Shown: piece after piece, positions 54,235-63,700 of the stretch
Layout of the letters: every line of letters starts with the position of its first letter
How positions within the stretch are numbered: position 1 is the first letter of the stretch
Source: Streptomyces sp. M92
GTDB taxonomy: Bacteria > Actinomycetota > Actinomycetes > Streptomycetales > Streptomycetaceae
Length of the DNA stretch: 64,000 nucleotides
Direction: 5' to 3'
Assembly: GCF_028473745.1 (NCBI RefSeq)
Contig: NZ_CP101137.1
Span: 7,385,501 to 7,449,500, forward strand
Notes under the pieces: model-generated
Databases searched by the model: none
What the model was told of the DNA's origin: nothing
The model's input: the letters and a program-made list of their open reading frames with translations, nothing else
Made by a program: the position numbers and the translations under genes

Positions 54235-54262
54235 CTGTGATCTGTGACCTGTGACCTGTGCG
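54235..54262. repeat. Four 7-base direct repeats upstream of ssgE
   Basis: CTGTGAT-CTGTGAC-CTGTGAC-CTGTGCG forms a heptamer tandem repeat starting 19 bases before the ssgE ATG. It would fall in the leader or promoter. Confidence 0.6.
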
Positions 54263-54438
54263 GAAGCTGTGCGTCCCACCCCTCTCCAATGTCCCACATT
54301 TCCCGCCTCACGCCCTTCGGGCCGAACATCACATGTGAGATCAGCCTTCCCCCGATCCACGCGGCGCTACCGGAATCGCAGGCACCCGGCGACGGTTGCA
54401 CCCACTGTCGCAGGCGATCCGAAGGGACGGGTGGAGAA

Positions 54439-55644
54439 GTGAGCGCGGACGTGGACGTGCGGGGCACGGTGGCCGAGGGGTTCGAGCCGGTCAGGGACGC
54501 GTTCGCACGGAACTTCGGCGCGCTCGGGGACCGGGGCGCCGCGGTCGCCGTCTACCGGGACGGGCGCAAGGTCGTCGACCTGTGGGGCGGCACGCGGGAC
54601 GTCGACGGCACCGAGCCGTGGCGCCGGGGCACCGCGCAGGTGGTGCGCTCGGCGACGAAGGGTGTCGCCGCCGCCGTACCGCTGCTGCTGCACCAGCGCG
54701 GGCAGCTGGACCTGGACGCGCCGGTGGCCGAGTACTGGCCCGAGTTCAAGGCGCACGGCAAGGAGCGGGTGCTGGTCCGGCACGTCCTGAACCACCGGGC
54801 GGGCCTGCCCGTCCTCGATCGGCCGCTCACCCCGGCAAGGGCCCTGGACCCGCTGCGGGGGCCCGAGGCGGTCGCCGCGCAGGCGCCCGTCTGGGAGCCG
54901 GGCACCGACCACGGCTACCACGCGCTCACCTACGGCTGGCTCCTCGACGAGCTGGTGCGCAGGGTGACGGGCGGGCGCGGCACCGGTGAGTGGCTCGCGG
55001 ACGAGGTCGCCGGCCCGTTGGACCTGGACCTGTGGATAGGGCTGCCGGCCGCCGAGGAGGCGGCGGGCCGGGCGGGCCGGGTCGGGCGCCTCGAAGAGGC
55101 CGAACCGTCGGGCGGCGGCGGCCCGCGCCTGCGTCCCAAGCGGGCCGTCACCGGGGCCTACGCGGACCCTGGCTCCCTCACCCGCCGCGCCTTCGCCGCC
55201 GTCACCCCGTTCCCCGACCAGAACGACCCCGCCTACCGTGCGGCGGCCCTCCCGGCGACCAACGGCATCGCGACGGCGGACGCGCTGGCCCGCTTCTACG
55301 CGGCGCTGATCGGCGAGGTCGACGGCGTGACCCGGCGGGCGCGGCTGTTCGACCCGGCGACGACGGAACTGGCCCGCGCCGAGGAGTCGTCCGGCCCCGA
55401 CCGCGTCCTGGTCGTCGGCACCCGCTTCGGCCTCGGCTACATGCTGCACGGCAGCGCGTCGCCGTTCCTGTCCCCCGGCTCCTTCGGTCACCCGGGCCGC
55501 GGCGGGGCGCTCGGCTTCGCCGACCCGGAGACCGGCGTCGCCTTCGGCTACGTCACCAACGGCTTCCGCAAGACCGTGACGGCCGACCCGAGGGCACAGG
55601 CGCTGGTGCGGGCGGTGCGGACGTCGCTGGGCACGGACGGCTGA
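54439..55644 (+). CDS. Serine hydrolase, beta-lactamase / class C family (EstB-like)
   Basis: This 401-residue protein has the serine beta-lactamase-like fold. GAAVAVYRDGRKVVDLWGG is followed by the SxxK motif in VRSATKGVAAAVPLLLHQRGQLDLDAPVAEYWPEF. LVRHVLNHRAGLPVLD, HALTYGWLLDELVRRVTG (Tyr motif) and a C-terminal SFGHPGRGGALGFADPETGVAFGYVTN follow. No signal peptide is seen, so it is likely a cytoplasmic esterase or amidase rather than a beta-lactamase. The GTG at 54439 has AAGGGACGGG upstream. Substrate unknown. Confidence 0.88.
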   Translation: MSADVDVRGTVAEGFEPVRDAFARNFGALGDRGAAVAVYRDGRKVVDLWGGTRDVDGTEPWRRGTAQVVRSATKGVAAAVPLLLHQRGQLDLDAPVAEYWPEFKAHGKERVLVRHVLNHRAGLPVLDRPLTPARALDPLRGPEAVAAQAPVWEPGTDHGYHALTYGWLLDELVRRVTGGRGTGEWLADEVAGPLDLDLWIGLPAAEEAAGRAGRVGRLEEAEPSGGGGPRLRPKRAVTGAYADPGSLTRRAFAAVTPFPDQNDPAYRAAALPATNGIATADALARFYAALIGEVDGVTRRARLFDPATTELARAEESSGPDRVLVVGTRFGLGYMLHGSASPFLSPGSFGHPGRGGALGFADPETGVAFGYVTNGFRKTVTADPRAQALVRAVRTSLGTDG

Positions 55645-55677
55645 CGGTCCCGTCCCGAGCCGTACGCGGCGTACGGG

Positions 55678-55953
55678 TCACACGTGGATCGGGTGGGACG
55701 TCCTGCCCGACGCGGCGTCGATCTCGTCGTGCGCCTTGGTGAGCAGCTGCATCGCCAGCTCGTTCAATGCGCGTGCGCCGGCGACCTCTTCGCCGACCCT
55801 CGGCTGCTGGGCGTCCACGCGGTGGCGGCTGGCGTGGCCGTGCGCGCGGACCTCGGTGCCGTCGGGGAGCCGCACCATCGCGACCGCCCGCGTGTGCTGG
55901 TCGTCCTCCATGAACTCCAGCTCGACATGCCATCCCACTGCGGTGTGCATCAT
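55678..55953 (-). CDS. DUF1876 family protein
   Basis: This 91-residue protein begins AVGWHVELEFMEDDQHTRAVAMVRLPDGTEVRAHGHASRH and ends GARALNELAMQLLTKAHDEIDA. This is the pattern of small actinobacterial DUF1876 (dsRBD-fold) proteins, often linked to stress or stationary phase. CCGGAGG lies eight bases ahead of ATG 55953. It stands alone between the hydrolase and the EamA gene. Function unknown. Confidence 0.8.
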   Translation of the reverse strand: MMHTAVGWHVELEFMEDDQHTRAVAMVRLPDGTEVRAHGHASRHRVDAQQPRVGEEVAGARALNELAMQLLTKAHDEIDAASGRTSHPIHV

Positions 55954-56045
55954 GACGATCACCTCCGGAAGTCCTCTTTCCAGGGTGCTCCTCGCGGGCG
56001 CCGCACGCATCACCCCGGCCGCCCGGCCTCCGCGGCTCGCACCGT

Positions 56046-56891
56046 TCACCCCGTGCGCAGCATCAGCCCGATCCCGACGACGAGGAGGCCCGCCGCCGCG
56101 ATCCGGGGCGCGCCGAACCGCTCCTTGAAGAAGAGGGCGCCGATCGCGGCGCCGACCAGGATGGAGGACTCGCGCAGGGCGGCGATCGGGGCGAGTTCCG
56201 CGCGGGTCTGCGCCCACAGGACCAGTGCGTACGCGGCGACGGACAGCGCCGCGCCGAGCAGCCCGAGCCGTACGTGCGGGCGCAGCAGCGGCCAGGCCCC
56301 GGCGCGGTGGCGGTACAGGAAGTACGCCGGGAGGACCGTGCCCTGCACGGCCATCAGCCAGGCGATGTAGCCGAGGGAGGACCCGGCGGCGCGTACGCCG
56401 AGCCCGTCGACGACCGTGTACACGGCGATGGTCGCGCCGGTCGCCAGGGCCGCGCCGATCGCCGCCCAGTCGGGCCGGCGCCCGCGCAGCCCCCACAGGG
56501 CGACGCCGGTCAGGCCCGCGCAGGAGACCACGATGCCGGCCGCGGCCCAGCCGTCGGGCACCTCGTGGGCGAAGGCGGCGGCCAGGACGGTCACCAGCAG
56601 CGGCGCGCTGCCGCGGGCGATCGGGTACGCCTGCCCGAAGTCGCCGAGCCGGAAGGACCGCATGAGCAGCGCGTAGTACGCGATGTGGATCGCGGCGGAG
56701 AGGAGCAGGTACGGCCACGCGCCGGCCTCCGGGAACGCCGTGAACGGCAGCAGCGCCAGCCCGATGAGCATGCCGCCGCCGGAGATCAGCGCGAAGCCGG
56801 TCAGCTTGTCGGTGATCCGGTGGGCGATGGCGTTCCAGGCGGCGTGCGTGACGGCGGCGAGCAGGACGGCGCCGGTGACCAGTGGCGTCAC
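56046..56891 (-). CDS. EamA/DMT family transporter
   Basis: This 281-residue protein has ten hydrophobic helices in two EamA repeats. The first begins GAVLLAAVTHAAWNAIAHRITDK, with a loop at RSFRLGDFGQAYPIARGSAPLL. The second ends in ETRAELAPIAALRESSILVGAAIGALFFKERFG (from TRAELAP onwards) and LLVVGIGLML. DMT transporters export metabolites or amino acids; the substrate cannot be read. The GTG start overlaps the ybaK stop by four bases (GTGA), so the two are an operon. Confidence 0.88.
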   Translation of the reverse strand: MTPLVTGAVLLAAVTHAAWNAIAHRITDKLTGFALISGGGMLIGLALLPFTAFPEAGAWPYLLLSAAIHIAYYALLMRSFRLGDFGQAYPIARGSAPLLVTVLAAAFAHEVPDGWAAAGIVVSCAGLTGVALWGLRGRRPDWAAIGAALATGATIAVYTVVDGLGVRAAGSSLGYIAWLMAVQGTVLPAYFLYRHRAGAWPLLRPHVRLGLLGAALSVAAYALVLWAQTRAELAPIAALRESSILVGAAIGALFFKERFGAPRIAAAGLLVVGIGLMLRTG

Positions 56892-57400
56892 TCGGAGCGC
56901 TCGCGCACGTCCGCGAGGGTGGCGCCGGCGGTGGCGACGAGCTCCTTGGGTTCCATCGGGAAGACGGAGTACGGGGTGCCGGCGGCGGCCCAGACGACCT
57001 CGTGGGCGAGCAGGGAGCGGTCGGCGAGCACCCGGGTCCGTTCCCGGTGCCCGAAGGGCGGCACACCCCCGATGGCGTACCCGGTCGTCTCCCGTACGAC
57101 GTCGGCCTTGGCCCGCGTGACCTTCTGGGCGCCGAGTGCCTCGCGGACCCGCTCCAGGTCGACGCGGGAGGCGCCGTCCATGAGCACCAGCACGGGCACC
57201 CCGTCGGCGGCGAAGATCAGCGACTTGCAGATCTGGCTCAGCTCGCAGCCGATCGCGGCGGCGGCCTCGGTGGCGGTGCGGGTGGCCTCCGGGAAGCGCC
57301 GGACCTCGGCGGTCAGGTCTCCGAGGCCGAGCGCGCGCAGGGCCTCGGCGAAGCGGGGGTGGACGGCGGAGGCGCCGGAGGTGTCGTCGGTGGTCGTCAT
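56888..57400 (-). CDS. ybaK: YbaK/EbsC-type aminoacyl-tRNA deacylase
   Basis: This 170-residue protein hydrolyses mischarged aminoacyl-tRNA, typically Cys-tRNA(Pro). It has ATRTATEAAAAIGCELSQICKSLIFAADGVPVLVLMDGASRVDL with the catalytic CKSL lysine. GYAIGGVPPFGHRERTRVLADRSLL, the family GG-x-P-P-x-G-H loop, and the GTPYSVFPMEPKELVATAGATLADV C-terminus follow. It is translationally coupled to the EamA gene. Precise tRNA specificity is inferred by family only. Confidence 0.92.
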   Translation of the reverse strand: MTTTDDTSGASAVHPRFAEALRALGLGDLTAEVRRFPEATRTATEAAAAIGCELSQICKSLIFAADGVPVLVLMDGASRVDLERVREALGAQKVTRAKADVVRETTGYAIGGVPPFGHRERTRVLADRSLLAHEVVWAAAGTPYSVFPMEPKELVATAGATLADVRERSE

Positions 57401-57474
57401 GGCGGCACCGTAGCGGTACGTGTAGTCCGCATGCGAACGGGTTGCGGGGCGTGCGCGGCACCCGGGAAGGAGGA

Positions 57475-57517
57475 AGCCGGTGAGGGCAGCCCCGTCCCCA
57501 CGGAGCCCTCACCGGCT
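57475..57517. terminator. Terminator downstream of the MMPL gene
   Basis: GCCGGTGAGGGC (57476-57487) pairs perfectly with GCCCTCACCGGC (57505-57516), extended by an A-T pair, around a 17-base loop. It lies between the MMPL stop and the ybaK start on the minus strand. Confidence 0.75.
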
Positions 57518-57585
57518 GGTCTGTCGTCCTCCCGTCAGAGGAGTTCGGGGGTGTTCAGAGGTGTTCGGAGTTCAGAGGTGACGGG

Positions 57586-59820
57586 TCAGGTGGTGCGCAC
57601 CAGTTCCCGGTCCTCGTCCTTGCCGTCGTCGCCGAGGGTGCGCAGGCCCTCGCCCTCGACGTCCACGTTGGGCAGTGCGCGGTCCAGCCACTTCGGCAGC
57701 CACCAGGCCTTCTTGCCGAGCAGGGCGAGGACGGCCGGGACGAGGGCCATGCGGACGACGAACGCGTCGAAGAAGACGGCGATCGCGAGGCCGAAGCCGA
57801 TCATCTTGACCATCGACTCGCTGGAGCCGATGAAGCCGGCGAAGACCGCCATCATGATGACCGCCGCGGCCGTGACGACCCGGGCGCCGTGCTTGAAGCC
57901 GGTGACGACGGCCTCGCTGGGCTGCTCGCCGTGGACGTACGCCTCCCGCATGCGGGTGACCAGGAAGACCTCGTAGTCCATCGCGAGCCCGAAGACCACG
58001 CCGACCATGAAGATCGGCATCATCGACATGACCGGGCCGGTCTCCTCGACGCCCATCAGGCCGGACAGCCAGCCCCACTGGAAGACCGCGACGACCGCGC
58101 CCAGCGCCGCCATGACGGACAGCAGGAAGCCGAGGGCCGCCTTGAGCGGGACCAGGATCGAGCGGAAGACCACGATCAGCAGGAGGAAGGCCAGGCCGAC
58201 GACCAGTATCAGGTAGGGCAGCAGCGCGTCGTTGAGCTTCTGGCTGACGTCGATGTTCATCGCCGTCGAGCCGGTGACCAGGGTCTCGGCGCCGGTGTCC
58301 GCCTCGATGCCGGCGCCCGCGTCGCGGATGGCGTGCACCAGGTTCTCGGTCGCGACGGAGGACGGCTTGGAGTCCGGGATCACGGTGATGGTCGCGGTGT
58401 CGCCGCCCTTGTTGGGCTGGGGCGGGGTCACCGCCACGACGTCCTTCAGGCCCTTGATCTCGTCGGAGACATCGGTGAACACCTGCTGCGGCGCGTCGCT
58501 GCCCTTGGCGTCGACGACGACCATCAGCGGACCGTTGAAGCCGGGGCCGAAGCCCTCCGAGAGCAGGTCGTAGGCGCGACGCTGGGTCGTGGACGTCGGC
58601 TGGGAGCCGTCGTCGGGCAGGCCCAGTTCCAGGGAGGCCGCGGGGACGGCCGCCGCGCCGAGGCCGACGACGCCCAGCAGGAGCACGGCCAGCGGACGGC
58701 GGACGACGAAGCGCGCCCAGCGGGTGCCGAGGTTGGCCTTGGGGCCCTCGCTCTTCTCCGTGGCCTGGTCGGCGCTCTCGCGGCCGCGGCCCAAAAGCTT
58801 GCCCTTCGCGCCGGCCGGCTTGACCCGGCGGCCGGCGTAGCCGAGCAGCGCGGGGACCATGGTCAGGGCGATCACGACCGCGATGGCGACGGTGCCGGCG
58901 GCCGCGATGCCCATCTTGGTGAGCATCGGGATGTTCACGACCGCGAGGCCGACCAGGGCGATGACGACGGTCAGGCCGGCGAAGACGACCGCCGAGCCCG
59001 CGGTGCCGACGGCCCGGCCGGCGGCCTCCTCGCGCTCGCGGCCCTCGGCGAGTTCCGCGCGGTAGCGGGAGACGATGAACAGGGCGTAGTCGATGCCGAC
59101 CGCGAGGCCGATCATCATCGCCAGGATGGAGGTGGTGGAGCCCAGTTCGAGCGCGCTGGCCAGGGCGGTGATCGAGGAGACGCCGATGCCGACGCCGATC
59201 AGGGCGGTGAGCAGGGGCAGTCCGGCCGCGACCAGCGAGCCGAAGGTGATGACCAGGACGACGGCGGCGACCGCGATGCCGATGATCTCCGTGGCGCCGG
59301 TGTGCGGGACGGCCTGGAGCGCGTCACCGCCGACCTCCACGGTCAGCCCGGCGTCGCGCGCCTGCTCGGCGGCGTCCTCGAGGGCGTCCTTGGTGGACTC
59401 CTCCAGCTCCATGCCGGAGACGTCGTACTTCACCGAGGCGTAGGCGATCGTGCCGTCCTGGCTGACCGCGTTCCCCCGGTACGGGTCGGCGACCGAGGCG
59501 ACCTCGGAGCCGTCGGCCAGGTCGGAGACGGTCTTCTCGACGGCCGCCTTGTTGTCGGGGTCCGTCATCTTCTCGCCGGCCGGTGCCTTGAAGACGACGC
59601 GTGCGGTCGCCCCGTCGGCGGCGGCGCCGGGGAAGCGCTCCTCCAGCAGGTCGAAGGCCTTCTGGGCCTCGGTGCCGGGGATGGAGAAGGAGGTGGTGCC
59701 GGCGGGCGGGGCACTGGCCGCGCCGACGCCGGCCAGCGTCAGCAGGGCCACCCATATCAGGGCGACGAAGTGCCGTCGGCGGAAGGCGAGCCGGCCGAGT
59801 TTGTAGAGGAACGTGGCCAC
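57586..59820 (-). CDS. MMPL/RND family transporter
   Basis: This 744-residue protein has the two-repeat MMPL layout. A first helix (FVALIWVALLTLAGVGAASAP) precedes a periplasmic domain (EAQKAFDLLEERFPGAAADGATARVVF), then five helices (GIAVAAVVLVITFGSLVAAGLPLLTALIGVG). GLAVGIDYALFIVSRYRAELAEG carries the essential GIDYALF residues. The second repeat has GLAMDYEVFLVTRMREAYVHG and a C-terminal FDAFVVRMALVPAVLALLG. It exports lipids, drugs or siderophore-like compounds. It follows a TetR gene 122 bases upstream on the same strand. Confidence 0.93.
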   Translation of the reverse strand: MATFLYKLGRLAFRRRHFVALIWVALLTLAGVGAASAPPAGTTSFSIPGTEAQKAFDLLEERFPGAAADGATARVVFKAPAGEKMTDPDNKAAVEKTVSDLADGSEVASVADPYRGNAVSQDGTIAYASVKYDVSGMELEESTKDALEDAAEQARDAGLTVEVGGDALQAVPHTGATEIIGIAVAAVVLVITFGSLVAAGLPLLTALIGVGIGVSSITALASALELGSTTSILAMMIGLAVGIDYALFIVSRYRAELAEGREREEAAGRAVGTAGSAVVFAGLTVVIALVGLAVVNIPMLTKMGIAAAGTVAIAVVIALTMVPALLGYAGRRVKPAGAKGKLLGRGRESADQATEKSEGPKANLGTRWARFVVRRPLAVLLLGVVGLGAAAVPAASLELGLPDDGSQPTSTTQRRAYDLLSEGFGPGFNGPLMVVVDAKGSDAPQQVFTDVSDEIKGLKDVVAVTPPQPNKGGDTATITVIPDSKPSSVATENLVHAIRDAGAGIEADTGAETLVTGSTAMNIDVSQKLNDALLPYLILVVGLAFLLLIVVFRSILVPLKAALGFLLSVMAALGAVVAVFQWGWLSGLMGVEETGPVMSMMPIFMVGVVFGLAMDYEVFLVTRMREAYVHGEQPSEAVVTGFKHGARVVTAAAVIMMAVFAGFIGSSESMVKMIGFGLAIAVFFDAFVVRMALVPAVLALLGKKAWWLPKWLDRALPNVDVEGEGLRTLGDDGKDEDRELVRTT

Positions 59821-59942
59821 GGGGGCGTACTCCCGGTCAGGTCGTGGGTCTTCAGGGCAGGGGGGATCAGCCCGACGACGTGAGCGGTGACGTCAGGTGG
59901 GGCTCAGGGTGGGATTCAGGTGGGGCTCGGTGGGGAATCGGG

Positions 59943-60545
59943 TCAGGCTGTGGTGCCGGCGCCGAGGGCGGGGAGGATCACGGCGTCGATGTACGAGGTG
60001 AGGAAGGCCCGGGTCGGCGGCTGGTCGTCGAGCAGCGTGCGGGTGGCGAACCCGCCGACCATCATGTGCACGAGGAAGTCCAGCGCCGGGCAGTCCGGTC
60101 TGATCTCGCCCCGGTCGACGGCGCGTTGCAGCACGCGCCGGAACTCCGCCATCTCCGGGTCGATGAGCTGGTCCCGGAAGGCCTGGCGCAGGTCCGGGTT
60201 CTGGTGCAGCGCCATGGCGACGCCGCGCATCAGCGCGGAGTTCTGCGCCATGGTGCAGTCGTCCTCGCGGGCCAGCAGGGCGTGCAGGTCGCCGCGGAGG
60301 GAGCCGGTGTCCACGTCACCGATCTCGCCGGGTTTGCTGTGCCGGATGGCCTTGACGACCAGCTCGGGCTTGCCGCCCCACTGGCGGTAGAGCGTCGCCT
60401 TGCTGGACCGGGTGCGGGCGGCCACGGCGTCCATGGTGAGGGCGTCGTAGCCGACTTCCCGGAGCAGGTCGAGCACGGCCTCGTACAGCTCGGCCTCGCG
60501 CTCGGGAGTGATCCGGCTGCGGCGCGCGGTGGCGGTCTCCGTCAT
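59943..60545 (-). CDS. TetR family regulator of the MMPL transporter
   Basis: This 200-residue protein has a TetR HTH (AELYEAVLDLLREVGYDALTMDAVAARTRSSKATLYRQWGGKPELVVKAI) and a C-terminal helical domain of the TetR_C_16/33-like type (HMMVGGFATRTLLDDQ). The ATG at 60545 has GAGGAG eight bases upstream; GTG 60554 is possible. It is the first gene of the tetR-MMPL pair. Two matching 15-base operators and a palindrome lie just upstream, between it and the divergent tricorn gene. Confidence 0.9.
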   Translation of the reverse strand: MTETATARRSRITPEREAELYEAVLDLLREVGYDALTMDAVAARTRSSKATLYRQWGGKPELVVKAIRHSKPGEIGDVDTGSLRGDLHALLAREDDCTMAQNSALMRGVAMALHQNPDLRQAFRDQLIDPEMAEFRRVLQRAVDRGEIRPDCPALDFLVHMMVGGFATRTLLDDQPPTRAFLTSYIDAVILPALGAGTTA

Positions 60546-60596
60546 CTCGCTCACTCCTCTCCTCCTCCGGTCGTCCTCCGGCCGCTCCGCTCGGGA

Positions 60597-60657
60597 ACGA
60601 CACCGTTTCGTACATGACCAATGTACCCCCACCCCTAGCGAAACGAAACGGTTTCGT
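60597..60657. promoter_or_regulatory. TetR operator pair and central palindrome
   Basis: ACGACACCGTTTCGT (60597-60611) and ACGAAACGGTTTCGT (60643-60657) share a 7-1-7 palindromic layout. Between them lies GTACAT-GACCA-ATGTAC (60610-60626), a perfect inverted repeat. They are centred between the divergent tetR and tricorn genes. Confidence 0.7.
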
Positions 60658-60720
60658 TCGTGGTGTGGGTCACGGTTGTCGGCTGTCCATAAGTTGCCGG
60701 TCCACGGTCAGCGGCAAAGC

Positions 60721-63700
60721 ATGGGATGGGTGAGTTATCTGCGCCTTCCGCACCTCAGCGGCGACCAGCTGTGCTTCGTGGCCGAGGACGACCTCTGGCT
60801 CGCGTCCCTCGACGGCCCGGGCCGCGCCTGGCGGCTCACCGTCGACCGCACCAAGACCGGCCACCCCCGCTTCTCCCCCGACGGCCGCCACATCGCGTAC
60901 ACCAGCTGGCGGAGCCTGGTCCCGGAGGTCCACCTCGTGCCGGTGGACGGTGGTCCCGGGCGCCGGCTCACCCACTGGGGCGGCCTCGACACCCGGGTCT
61001 GCGGCTGGTCGCCCCCCGACCCCGACGGGACGACCGCGGTCCTCGCCGTCGCCTCGCACGGCGAGCCCTTCTCCCACCTGACCTGGGCCTACAAGATCAC
61101 CCCCGACGGCGACCCCGGCCGCAAGCTGCCCTGGGGCCCGGTCACCGACATCCAGGCCGCCGACCTCGACGGCGAGCGCAAGACCCTGCTGCTCACCGGC
61201 ACCCCGCCGCACGAACCGGCCTCCTGGAAGCGCTACCGGGGCGGCGCCACGGGCCGGCTCTGGCTGCACGGCGAACGGCTGCTGCCCGGCCTCCACGGGC
61301 ATCTGCACTCCCCCATGTTCGTCGGCGGCCGGATCGCCTTCCTCTCCGACCACGAGGGCGTCGGCAACCTCTACTCCTGCGCCCACGACGGCTCCGACCT
61401 GCGCCGCCACACCGACCACGACGCCTGCTACGCCCGGCACGCGGCGAGCGACGGCACCCGCGTGGTGTACCAGTGCGCGGGGGACCTGTGGATCGTCGAG
61501 GACCTGTCGCCGGACTCCGCGCCGCGCCGGCTCGACGTCCGGCTGAGCGGCCCGCGCGCGGGACGGCGCACGTACCAGGTGCCCGCCGCCCAGCACGTCG
61601 GCGGCGTCTCCGTCGACGAGACGGGCCGCGCGAGCGCCGTCGTCGTACGCGGCAGCCTGTACTGGCTCACCCACCGCGACGGCCCGGCCCGCACCCTCGC
61701 CGACACACCGGGCGTACGGGTACGGCTGCCGGAGATGCTCGGGGCGAGCGGCCGGATCGCGTACGTGACGGACGCGGAGGGCGAGGACGCCGTCGAGATC
61801 GGCCACCTGCCCCGGGCCACCGGCGTCCGCGCGCTGCGCAGGCTGGCCTCGGGAGAACTGGGCCGGGTGCTGGAGCTGGTCTCCGACCCGGCGGGCGAGC
61901 GGCTGGCCATCGCCTCGCACGACGGACGGCTGCTGCTCCTCGACCTGCCGGAGGAGGACGCGGAGGCCGCCGAGGCGCTCGCGGGGGCGGAGGAGACGGA
62001 GGCGACGGACGCCGAAGCGCCCGTCGGCCGGCCCGCCGGGGTGACCGAGCTGATCCGCTCCGTCAACGGCCCCGTCCGCGACCTCGCCTTCTCCCCGGAC
62101 GGCAGCTGGCTCACCTGGTCCCACCCGGGCATCGGGCGCTCCCTGCGGCAGATCAAGATGGCCCGCATCGACGGGAGGAGCGACGGGAAGAACGCGCAGG
62201 AGGGCCCGCTCGTCGTCGACGTCACCGACGGACGCTTCGAGGACGAGAACCCGGTCTTCACCCGGGACGGCCGCTACCTCGCCTTCCTCTCCTGGCGCGG
62301 CTTCGACCCGGTGTACGACGTGCACACCGGCGACCTCTCCTTCCCGCTGGGCTGCCGCCCCTACCTCGTCCCGCTGTCGTCCGCGACCCCCTCCCCGTTC
62401 GCCCTGAACCCGGAGGGCCGCCCCGCCGCCGGCGGCCTGGACCCGTTGGAGGACGAGCCCGGCGAGGGCGGCGCGGTGACCGTCGAGATCGAGGGCCTGG
62501 AGTCCCGGGTGACGCCGTTCCCGGTCACCGCCTCCAAGTACTCGGCGCTGTGCCCGGTCGCGGGCGGCGGACTGGTCTGGCTGCGCTGGCCGATCTCGGG
62601 CGCGCTCGGCGAGACCTTCGCCAACCCGGCCGACCCGAGCGAGCGGCCCACCCTGGAGCACTTCAACCTCGCCAAGGCGAGGAAGTCCGAACTGGTCGAC
62701 CACCTGGACTGGTTCCGCGTCAGCGGCGACGGCAGCCGCCTGGTCGTGCTCGACGAGGGCGACCTGCGCGCCGTACCGGCCACCGAGGCGGGTGACAGCG
62801 ACTCGACCACCTGGATCGACCTGCGCCGCATCCTGCACGAGGCCGACCCGGCCGCCGAGTGGCGCCAGGCCTACGACGAGGCCGGCCGGCTGATCCGCGC
62901 CTACTTCTGGGACCCCGGCATGTGCGGCATCGACTGGGACGCGGTGCTGGACCAGTACCGTCCGCTGCTCGAACGGGTCGCCACGCCCGACGACTTCGCC
63001 GACCTGCTGCGCGAGGTGCTCGGCGAGCTCGGCACCTCGCACGCCTACGTCGCCGCCGCCCGCCGCAACGAGGGCCCGGCGCACTACCAGCGCTGGCAGG
63101 GCCTGCTCGGCGCCAACCTCGCGTGCCGGGACGGGCACTGGGTGGTCAAGCGCATCCTGCCCGGCGACTCCTCCGACTCCAAGGCCCGCTCCCCGCTGGC
63201 CGGCACGGGCATCCGTGAGGGCGCGGTGCTCACCCACGTGGACGGCCGGCCGGTCGACCCGGTGACGGGGCCGTACCCGCTGCTGGCGGGGGCGGGCGGT
63301 ACGACGGTGGAGCTGACCTTCGCGCCGGGCGAGGGCGGCCCCGGACCGTCCCGCCGGGTCGCCGTCGTCCCGCTGATCGACGAGCGTCCCCTGCGCTACC
63401 AGGACTGGGTGGCCAAACGACGCGAGGTGGTCCGGGAGTTGAGCGGCGGACGCTGCGGCTACCTGCACATCCCCGACATGGGCGGCTCCGGCTGGGCGCA
63501 GTTCAACCGGGACCTGCGCATGGAGGTGTCCCGGCCCGCCCTCATCGTGGACGTGCGCGGCAACGCGGGCGGGCACATCAGCGAGCTGGTCATCGAGAAG
63601 CTGACCCGCACCATCCTGGGCTGGGACCTCACGCGCGACGCCCAGCCGGTGTCGTACACCTCCAACGCCCCGCGCGGGCCGGTCGTGGCGGTCGCGGACG

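Noticed and set aside
54439..55644. Beta-lactamase resistance gene
   Set aside because: The fold fits, but there is no signal peptide and the surroundings and motif spacing fit an EstB-like esterase better.
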